From positions 496,001 through 560,000 of the forward strand of contig NZ_JAFBCX010000006.1 in assembly GCF_016907955.1 (NCBI RefSeq): 64,000 nt of DNA, read 5' to 3'. Made by a program: the position numbers and the translations under genes. The notes under the pieces were generated by a model. The model was not told the DNA's origin. It saw nothing but the letters and a program-made list of their open reading frames with translations, and made no database searches. This stretch comes from Lentzea nigeriaca (lineage in GTDB: Bacteria; Actinomycetota; Actinomycetes; Mycobacteriales; Pseudonocardiaceae). The first letter of the stretch is position 1, and each line of letters opens with the position of its first letter. Of this stretch, positions 26,631 through 32,885 are shown in pieces.

Positions 26631-27206
26631 TCAGAGCTGCTGGTGGTGGTCCAGGACCGCCGTCACCAGAGCGCGGGTGCTGACAGGCGGGCCGTCCGCG
26701 CCCATGGCCTGCGCGGTGCTGTTCGTGCCCTCCCAGATGATCGACAGCTGGTCGGCGAGCACCTCGGGTTCCTTGACGCGCAACCGTTCCGCGAGTTCGC
26801 CGAACCTGGCGCGCACCCACGTCTTCGCACCGACCGCCCCGCGGTGGGCCGGCAACGTCTCGTCGGGGAACTCGGCGAGCGTCATCATGCACGCGCACCC
26901 CCGGAACACCTCGGGACGGATGTCCTCGGCGAGCGCGTCGAACATGGCGAGGATGCCCGCACGCGCATCTTCGCCCGCCGCGGCGACGGCGGCGTCGAAG
27001 CGTGCCTGCGCCTGCTCCACCGACCTGGCGACGTAAGCGGCGACCAGGTCGTCCTTCGTCGCGAACGCGCGGTACAGCACGTTGGTCGAGACACCGGCCT
27101 CCGCCGCGATCTTGTCCACGCCCGTCGCGCGGATGCCCTGCCAGTAGAACAGGCGGGTCGCGACGTCGAGGACGAGCTCCCTGGTCTCCGCCGCCGTACG
27201 GCGCAT
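26631..27206 (-). CDS. TetR-family repressor
   Basis: 191 residues. The N-terminal helix-turn-helix is typical (IAAEAGVSTNVLYRAFATKDDLVAAY, residues ~30-55) and the C-terminal helices form the ligand pocket. The ATG is chosen for GGGGAGAA upstream; an earlier frame would add 12 residues. It is divergent from the SDR gene, and the 95 bp between them contain a perfect palindrome that is its likely operator. It probably represses itself and the reductase, with release by a small molecule that the reductase handles (inference). Confidence 0.9.
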   Translation of the reverse strand: MRRTAAETRELVLDVATRLFYWQGIRATGVDKIAAEAGVSTNVLYRAFATKDDLVAAYVARSVEQAQARFDAAVAAAGEDARAGILAMFDALAEDIRPEVFRGCACMMTLAEFPDETLPAHRGAVGAKTWVRARFGELAERLRVKEPEVLADQLSIIWEGTNSTAQAMGADGPPVSTRALVTAVLDHHQQL

Positions 27207-27258
27207 CGTGGTTCTCCCCTCTTGCTCGCTGCCGTGTCGCACGCTAGCGTACCCCGCT

Positions 27259-27280
27259 TGTAAGGGAACGTTCCCTTACA
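27259..27280. promoter_or_regulatory. Palindromic TetR operator
   Basis: A perfect 22-bp palindrome (TGTAAGGGAAC and its reverse complement, no spacer) lies between the divergent tetR and SDR genes, 22 bp before the SDR start. The sequence is strikingly AT-richer than its surroundings and is the only such palindrome in the interval. Confidence 0.85.
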
Positions 27281-27301
27281 TCTACTCTGGGGAGACTGAC
27301 G

Positions 27302-28048
27302 ATGACTGACAAGACAGCGCTCGTGACCGGAGCTTCGCGGGGCATCGGCCGCGCCATCGCCGAACGCCTCGCCGCCGACGGCGCGCTCGTGGCCGTGCAC
27401 TACGGCTCCAACAAGGCCGCCGCCCTGGAGACCGTCAACGCCATCGAGACGGCCGGCGGTCAGGCGTTCGCGGTGGAGGCCGACCTGGCGCGGAACGACG
27501 GCGTCGACCAGCTGATCGAAGGCCTGGGCGGACGGCGGCTGGACGTGCTGGTCAACAACGCGGCGGTGTTCGGCCCCGGCATCGACGCGACCGAGGAAGA
27601 ATTCGACCGGGTGTTCCAGGTGAACGTGCGCGCACCGTTCTTCCTCATCCAGAAGGCGTTGCCGCTGATGCGGGACGGCAGCCGGATCATCAACATCTCG
27701 TCCGGCGTCACCTGGTTCGCGATCCCCGAGACGGTCTACGCCATGACGAAGGGCGCGCTGAACGCACTCGGCCGGTCACTCGCGAACACGTTGGGAGAGC
27801 GCGGAATCACCGTGAACACGATCGCGCCCGGCATCACCCGCAGCGACATGAACACGTGGCTGGACGAGCTGCCGGGCGCGAAGGAGGGCGTCTCGGGGAT
27901 CACCGCACTCGGCAGGCCGGGCCAGCCTGCCGACATCGCGGACGCGGTCGCGTTCTTCGCTGCACCGGACAGCAGGTGGGTCACCGGACAGGTCCTCGAC
28001 GTCAACGGCGGCCTCTACCTCGGCCCCAGGGCCCCGCTGCACCACTGA
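27302..28048 (+). CDS. Classical short-chain dehydrogenase/reductase
   Basis: 248 residues, the standard length. The nucleotide-binding motif (TGASRGIG, 9-16), NNAA (~88), catalytic Ser (ISSGVTW) and YAMTK (Tyr-x3-Lys, ~150) are all present, and the C-terminus VTGQVLDVNGGLYL is typical. It is an NAD(P)H-dependent ketone/alcohol oxidoreductase of unknown substrate. The residue after the first beta strand region (HYGSNK) suggests NADPH preference. It is controlled, by position, by the divergent TetR. Confidence 0.92.
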   Translation: MTDKTALVTGASRGIGRAIAERLAADGALVAVHYGSNKAAALETVNAIETAGGQAFAVEADLARNDGVDQLIEGLGGRRLDVLVNNAAVFGPGIDATEEEFDRVFQVNVRAPFFLIQKALPLMRDGSRIINISSGVTWFAIPETVYAMTKGALNALGRSLANTLGERGITVNTIAPGITRSDMNTWLDELPGAKEGVSGITALGRPGQPADIADAVAFFAAPDSRWVTGQVLDVNGGLYLGPRAPLHH

Positions 28049-28061
28049 TCCGATGTGGACA

Positions 28062-28120
28062 GTCCGGGCACGGTGATCTCCCGTTTCAGCGCGGCGACAG
28101 CGCGATCACCGTGCCCGGAC
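28062..28120. terminator. Long terminator-like hairpin between convergent genes
   Basis: A 17-bp perfect inverted repeat (GTCCGGGCACGGTGATC at 28062 and its complement at 28104) with a 25-base loop. The right arm lies within the last codons of the L,D-transpeptidase gene, the left arm in the gap after the SDR stop. It can stop transcripts from both sides. Confidence 0.7.
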
Positions 28121-28970
28121 GAACCCACCGCATGATCGAGACGAGCGTGCTCGCCGGAATCGCCACACAACCGGCGGTCGCAGCACCGTTCGTCACGTGC
28201 ACGAAGAACGCGCTGCCCGCACCGGGAACGCGCTGCGAGTTCACGCCCATCACCAGGGCGTAGTCGTACACGGCGCCGTGCTCGAGCAGGTTCTCCGACG
28301 TGCTCTCGTTGAACGGGCACGTGCCACGAGCACACCGCTGATGCGTGTTGTAGTCAGGACTGTTGACGTCACTGACCCACCAGTCCGAGCTGTCGAGCTG
28401 GAAGTACGACACCCCGGTACCGGGATCGGCCTGCCTGCCGAACGCACCGGTGATCGCGAAAACCCCGGCCGGCGTGGCGGACGACGACTCCCCGTAGGAG
28501 CTGGAAATACCGGGCGAGCCGACTTTCGCCGCGGTCGCGCCTACCACCTGCGTCCAGTCGCTCCCGGACTTCTGCCACGTCGACAACGTGGCGTTCGAAC
28601 CGCCCGCGCCCACGACCGAGATCACCTGCGTCGCACCGGCCACCCGGCTCGCGAACCACGGCGGCTCCGCACTTCGCGCCGTGGGCACGGGCGCCACCAC
28701 AGCGGCAGGCTTCGGCGCCGAAGAGCTGGTGGACTTGGCCGCGCTGCTGACCGTCGTCGTGGTGGGGACGGCGCTGGAGCTCGACTCCGCAACCGAACTG
28801 ACGGTCGTCAACTCGGCGGACGTCGTCCGCTGCACGCCCGACTCAGCGACAGGAGAAACCTGCGGCGACTCGGTGGCGGACACCACCACGAGTGCCGCGA
28901 CGGCCACCACCGCTACCGCGGGACACAAGACTCTGACCGCAAGGGGAAGCTTCGCGAGACGCCGAAACAT
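28086..28970 (-). CDS. L,D-transpeptidase-like secreted protein
   Basis: 294 residues. The N-terminal hydrophobic segment (~11-32) is a signal anchor, followed by a long Ser/Thr/Val/Pro-rich low-complexity linker (~35-105). The C-terminal domain ends with HVTNGAATAGCVAIP, the HxxNG-x6-GC pattern of the YkuD L,D-transpeptidase active site with its catalytic cysteine. The internal sequence (SSYGESSSATPAGVFAI, NEHLLEHG-like SENLLEHGAVYDYAL) fits cell-wall L,D-transpeptidase relatives. It probably acts on peptidoglycan stems or their cross-links outside the membrane. The start lies 10 bases after the stop of the upstream membrane-protein gene, with AGAGAGA before it. Confidence 0.8.
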   Translation of the reverse strand: MFRRLAKLPLAVRVLCPAVAVVAVAALVVVSATESPQVSPVAESGVQRTTSAELTTVSSVAESSSSAVPTTTTVSSAAKSTSSSAPKPAAVVAPVPTARSAEPPWFASRVAGATQVISVVGAGGSNATLSTWQKSGSDWTQVVGATAAKVGSPGISSSYGESSSATPAGVFAITGAFGRQADPGTGVSYFQLDSSDWWVSDVNSPDYNTHQRCARGTCPFNESTSENLLEHGAVYDYALVMGVNSQRVPGAGSAFFVHVTNGAATAGCVAIPASTLVSIMRWVRPGTVIALSPR

Positions 28971-28980
28971 ACCGATCTCT

Positions 28981-29442
28981 CTAGTTGACGTGTTCTCTTC
29001 GATGCAGATCGAGCGCGGCCTGCAAAGCATCCGCCTTTGCCTGAGTTCTCTTCGGAACAGAAGAGGATAAGTTGTAAACCGCCAGCGAGGTAAGCCAGTC
29101 CTCTTCGCCCGACTTGAGCACGAGGACAATATCGGCCTGTCTCACGAAAACAAGGATGTCGCCATGAGTGCATCGAACCTCAATCACTTCCACATCGTCC
29201 CAGGAAATGCGCCTGGTGCGTTCGAGATTGCACACTTCAATACCATCCGGCGAATACTTCACGCCAGCAATCACGCTGCGCCACGCGCCGTACCCACCCA
29301 ATGCCGTCGCAAATACACCGACCACGAGACCAAAAATCAGGACCCCGACATCATCGGTTCTCGCATTCGTAATGGTCACAACGCCAACCAGAACGAACCC
29401 CAGCGACAACAGCAGCAAGAAATACCGCCACGGCGATCTCAT
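28981..29442 (-). CDS. Small membrane protein with PH-like cytoplasmic domain
   Basis: 153 residues. Two closely spaced hydrophobic helices (~5-25 and ~32-55) are followed by a soluble part with the strand pattern of bacterial PH-like domains (VKYSPDGIEVCNLERTRRISWDDVEVIEVR). The function is unknown. The ATG beginning RSPWRYFLL is preferred over one 12 codons earlier, because the earlier start would overlap the upstream gene by 29 bases. It belongs to a run of five small leftward genes ending at the L,D-transpeptidase. Confidence 0.7.
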   Translation of the reverse strand: MRSPWRYFLLLLSLGFVLVGVVTITNARTDDVGVLIFGLVVGVFATALGGYGAWRSVIAGVKYSPDGIEVCNLERTRRISWDDVEVIEVRCTHGDILVFVRQADIVLVLKSGEEDWLTSLAVYNLSSSVPKRTQAKADALQAALDLHRREHVN

Positions 29443-29449
29443 GCGCCCA

Positions 29450-29809
29450 CTACCCAACGAGACCAAAGTTCGCCGCACCCTCAGAGTTCACCGTGCGCCA
29501 CATTTCAACGGCGGCCTGTTCATTACCTGCGTCCAGTGCCCACTCAAGCACTCCGGTTGGGGTTGCAACTCGCACTATTCGAGAGGTTGGATTGACGGCC
29601 ACGGCTTCAGCGCCGCTTACACCTCGACTATCGCTGTCCACCGTCTCGACTTCGATGGAGATCGGCCGCCGCTTGAGGAAGCGGACACCTCCGAAGGTGC
29701 CAGTGAACGTTACCCTCCCCGGAGTAATCGGGGCAGAGCCATGTCGCCAGCGCCGGCCAAGTCCAGCCTGGATACCTTCAAGGAGACGAAAAGAACACTC
29801 GACTCGCAC
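29450..29809 (-). CDS. Small DUF2550-like protein
   Basis: 119 residues beginning at a GTG with GGAGGTG upstream. The text (GIQAGLGRRWRHG, RPISIEVETVD, EAVAVNP, VLEWALDAGNEQAAVEMW) has the layout of actinobacterial DUF2550/PH-like proteins, minus the usual N-terminal membrane helix. The ribosome-binding site lies in one arm of a short inverted repeat (CACCTCC/GGAGGTG), so its access could be modulated. Function unknown. Confidence 0.6.
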   Translation of the reverse strand: MRVECSFRLLEGIQAGLGRRWRHGSAPITPGRVTFTGTFGGVRFLKRRPISIEVETVDSDSRGVSGAEAVAVNPTSRIVRVATPTGVLEWALDAGNEQAAVEMWRTVNSEGAANFGLVG

Positions 29810-29903
29810 GCTGACACCTCCATGACAAAGGAGGTGGTCACGTCCTCCTTGCGTGCGATTTTATCTCACCGAACCTGCACGACCGCACCAGGTGGCACTT
29901 CCG

Positions 29904-30116
29904 CTAATTTCGGCGATCTCGCCGCCTGTCGAAATATTGCCGAACGGCCACAACGAGCAGTCCGACCGCGAGAGAAAGCCCTGCAAACACGCCGGCAAGG
30001 AGAACCGTGATGATCGGATGATCGAACCCGACAGGAAGAGTAACGAGCAGAGTACCCGCGAAGATGATCCCATAGATCCGAACATAACCCATGACACCTC
30101 TTGCAGATCCAGCCAT
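29904..30116 (-). CDS. Small two-helix membrane protein
   Basis: 70 residues with two hydrophobic segments (IIFAGTLLVTLPVG and ITVLLAGVFAGLSLAVGLLVV) and a basic tail (RQYFDRRRDRR), so an inner-membrane protein with a positive cytoplasmic end. The ATG is fixed by AGGAGG seven bases upstream; a longer frame with an overlap to the next gene has no such signal. Not recognised. Confidence 0.65.
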   Translation of the reverse strand: MAGSARGVMGYVRIYGIIFAGTLLVTLPVGFDHPIITVLLAGVFAGLSLAVGLLVVAVRQYFDRRRDRRN

Positions 30117-30184
30117 GAAACCTCCTGTCTTCAGGCACGAACGGTGGCTGTTCCTGCCGACACGACAGGAACAGCCACCATTAC

Positions 30185-30490
30185 TCATCGTCTAAATATG
30201 CCACATCCGCCGAGTGAACAGCAGAGCCTTACTGGTCCTGCGTAGTAGCGTCTCGCCTGCGACACACTCAAGCGCGGGACCACCTTCTTGTACTTGTAGA
30301 CACCGACAGCTGCGCCGATCCCTTTCAGTCCGACTCCAGCGAGCGCATCGCTCGTCGCACCGCCAACCATTGAGCCGAGTGTCGACTTGATGACTTTTCG
30401 GTTCGTGATGCGCTCACCCATGAGTCGCGCGGCCCCCATGTGTGCGAGACCACCGGCACCAGCGCCGATCAAGGCTCCGGCGATCGCCAT
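30185..30490 (-). CDS. Small glycine/alanine-rich protein, possible toxin-module remnant
   Basis: 101 residues. The first 75 are rich in small residues (IAGALIGAGAGGLAHMGAARLMG; STLGSMVGGATSDALAGVG), the pattern of glycine-zipper or pre-toxin linker regions that precede C-terminal domains of secreted polymorphic toxins. A Cys-rich end follows (LCCSLGGCGIF). There is no signal peptide. It could be an orphan piece of such a toxin or a small membrane-active protein. It is the first gene of the small-gene island. Confidence 0.5.
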   Translation of the reverse strand: MAIAGALIGAGAGGLAHMGAARLMGERITNRKVIKSTLGSMVGGATSDALAGVGLKGIGAAVGVYKYKKVVPRLSVSQARRYYAGPVRLCCSLGGCGIFRR

Positions 30491-30737
30491 GCAGCCCAAG
30501 CCCGCGGCCGGTCACGTCCACAGAGGACTCGTTCCGTCACGGCAGAAGCAGACACGGTGTCTGGCCGACCGGCGGGGTGGAATCCAGCCGGATGGCGGGT
30601 TGTTCCGGACGCCCGGCAGCTGGGAGCGACGCGGAGAACCCACGACACTCAGGACACGGTACTCGGTGAGCACCTGAACGACGCGTGCACAACGCCGCGC
30701 CAGCCTGGTTGCGTCCGTCCAAAGAGGAGGCCCGCTC

Positions 30738-31571
30738 ATGTTCGATCGAATGCTGAGCGCCTTCGGCATCGGCGGCCCGTCTGTCGACACCGTGCTGGAC
30801 TCGCCGCACGCCGTGCCGGGCCGGCCGATCACCGGGCAGGTTCGCATCGAGGGCGGCAGCTCCGACACCGAGATCAGCGAGGTCGTGCTGTCCCTCGTCA
30901 CCCAGGCCGAGCACGACGACGTCACGGAGTTCTTGCGGCTGGTCGTGCAGCAGGGGCTGCGGGTGCCGGCGGGTCAGCTGGTCTCCATCCCGTTCCAGCT
31001 CCCGCTGCCGTGGGAGACACCGATCACCGCGGTCGACGGCACGGCCCTGCCCGGTTCGATCGTGGGTGTGCGCACCGAGCTGATCGTCGCGGGCGCGCCC
31101 GACACGAGCGATCTCGACTCGGTGCTCGTCGATCCGCTGCCCTCGCAGAACAAGGTCCTCGACGCGTTCGGGCAGCTCGGGTTCTCGTTCCGCGGCACCG
31201 GCGTCGAGGCAGGACGCCAGGAGCTCGAGTTCCTCCCGCCCGCCCAGTTCGCGGGCAGGGTGAGCCAGGTCGAGCTGGCCTTCGTGGCCGACCAGCACGA
31301 GCTGCACGTGATCCTGCAGGCCGACGGGCGCCGCGGCGGAGGCACGACCGGCCACCTCCGGCTCTCCCATCAGGAGGCTCTCGTCACCGACTGGGTCGCG
31401 GCCGTCAGCGGCTGGCTCTGCCAGGTCGCCGAACGCGGCCGCGATGACCACGACCAGCAAGGTCAGCGGCGCGGGCCGGGCATGCTCGCCGCCGGTGCGG
31501 CCGGAGGCGTGCTCGGTGGCCTGGCACTCAGCGGAGTGGCCGACGAGCTCTTCGGCGACGACGAGGGATGA
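30738..31571 (+). CDS. Spo0M-like arrestin-fold protein
   Basis: 277 residues. The sequence begins like SpoOM/Spo0M family proteins (MFDRMLSAFGIGGPSVDTVL, then GQVRIEGGSSDTEISEVVLSL and IPFQLPLPWETPIT), which have an arrestin-like beta sandwich and act as cytoplasmic scaffold or stress-linked proteins. The C-terminus is Gly/Ala-rich (GMLAAGAAGGVLGGLALSGVADELFGDD), a pattern also seen in longer actinomycete members. AGAGGAGG precedes the start. The stop overlaps the next start in ATGA, so it is coupled to the esterase-like gene. Confidence 0.85.
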   Translation: MFDRMLSAFGIGGPSVDTVLDSPHAVPGRPITGQVRIEGGSSDTEISEVVLSLVTQAEHDDVTEFLRLVVQQGLRVPAGQLVSIPFQLPLPWETPITAVDGTALPGSIVGVRTELIVAGAPDTSDLDSVLVDPLPSQNKVLDAFGQLGFSFRGTGVEAGRQELEFLPPAQFAGRVSQVELAFVADQHELHVILQADGRRGGGTTGHLRLSHQEALVTDWVAAVSGWLCQVAERGRDDHDQQGQRRGPGMLAAGAAGGVLGGLALSGVADELFGDDEG

Positions 31572-32866
31572 CCTTGCTCAACCCACTGGATCTGTCGGTG
31601 ATCAACGGACCGATCCCCGTCGCGGCGACCGTTGCCGGTGTGCTGGCACTGGTCGCTTTGACGATCCGGAAGAACCGTTCGTGGTGGACCCGAGTCGTGC
31701 CGGCTGTGGTGCTGGCGTCCGTGGTGTCGGTGGCCGCGCTGAAGTTCGTGGTCGACCACGTGTGGAAGCCCTGGCCTGAACCACTTCCCGTGATCCTCAC
31801 CGTGTGGGCGGGCGCGGCGCTGCTCGCGGTGTGTCTTGCGGTGGCGCGGCTGCGGGCCGGGCGGTGGTACTCGCGGGCGCTGAGCGTGGTGCTGGTGCTG
31901 GTCGTGGCGGCGAGTGCGATGACGGCGGCGAACGCGTACTTCGGTTTCTACCCCACGTCGCGTGCTGTGCTTGAGCTGTTCACGAACAACCGGGTCGACC
32001 TGGACGAGGCCGCGAAGCCTGCCTCCAGCGTGCTGCCCGCCGGAAGCAGGCTCGCCGACGTGTGGCGCAAGCCCGTCGATCTGCCGGAGAAGGGCACGGT
32101 GTCGGAGGCGGACATCCCCGGGGTGTTCAAGGCGCGCCCGGCGTGGATCTACCTGCCGCCCGCCTACGCCGCGACACCCCGCCCGCGGTTGCCCGTCGTC
32201 GTGTTGCTTCCAGGACAACCGGGGTCGCCGCGCGACTGGTTCGATGCGGGCAGGCTCACCGAGCGGCTCGACGAGTTCGCGCGTGAGCACGACGGTCTCG
32301 CGCCGATCGTGGTCGTGGCCGACCAGCTCGGTGCGCGGATGGCGAACCCGCTCTGCCTGGACTCGAAGCTGGGACAGTCGGAAACCTACCTCGCCCGCGA
32401 GGTGCCCGCGTGGATCAAACAGCGGCTCACGGTCGACGAGCGCCGCGAGGCCTGGACCATCGCGGGTTTCTCGCAAGGTGGCACATGCGCTGTGCAACTC
32501 GCGGTGCGCGCTCCGGACGTGTACGGGAACTTCATCTACCTCACCGGCCAACGCGAGCCTTCGCTCAGCTCCCGCGCCGAGACGATCAAGGCGGCGTTCG
32601 GCGGCGACGAAGCGGCGTTCACCCGCGTCAACCCCATGGACATCCTGGCCCGCCAACGGTTTCCGCAAATCGCAGGTGTGATCGTCGCGGGACAGCACGA
32701 CGTGCTCTACCGCCAGGCGAACGCCGAGGTGTTCGAGGCCTGCCGCAGGGCCGGGATGGACGTGCAGTGGAAGGAACTGCCGGGAGCGCACGACTGGAAC
32801 GTGTGGCGACCAGGCCTCTACGACACGTTGCCGTGGCTCGCCACCCGAACAGGCTTGAGCAGATGA
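31568..32866 (+). CDS. Membrane-anchored esterase-like alpha/beta hydrolase
   Basis: 432 residues. The first ~130 include three or four hydrophobic helices (e.g. VAATVAGVLALVALTI and LSVVLVLVVAASAMTAANAYFG). The remainder is an alpha/beta hydrolase of the putative-esterase type (PF00756-like): LPVVVLLPGQPGSPRDWFDAG, nucleophile elbow GFSQGG (Ser ~304), Asp in AGQHDVLY, His in GAHDWNVW. The catalytic domain should face outward. The family includes mycolyltransferase-like esterases of the envelope, but the substrate here is unknown. It lies between Spo0M-like and MprF-like genes in one operon. Confidence 0.85.
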   Translation: MTLLNPLDLSVINGPIPVAATVAGVLALVALTIRKNRSWWTRVVPAVVLASVVSVAALKFVVDHVWKPWPEPLPVILTVWAGAALLAVCLAVARLRAGRWYSRALSVVLVLVVAASAMTAANAYFGFYPTSRAVLELFTNNRVDLDEAAKPASSVLPAGSRLADVWRKPVDLPEKGTVSEADIPGVFKARPAWIYLPPAYAATPRPRLPVVVLLPGQPGSPRDWFDAGRLTERLDEFAREHDGLAPIVVVADQLGARMANPLCLDSKLGQSETYLAREVPAWIKQRLTVDERREAWTIAGFSQGGTCAVQLAVRAPDVYGNFIYLTGQREPSLSSRAETIKAAFGGDEAAFTRVNPMDILARQRFPQIAGVIVAGQHDVLYRQANAEVFEACRRAGMDVQWKELPGAHDWNVWRPGLYDTLPWLATRTGLSR

Positions 32867-32885
32867 CCATCAGGAAACGAGAGGC

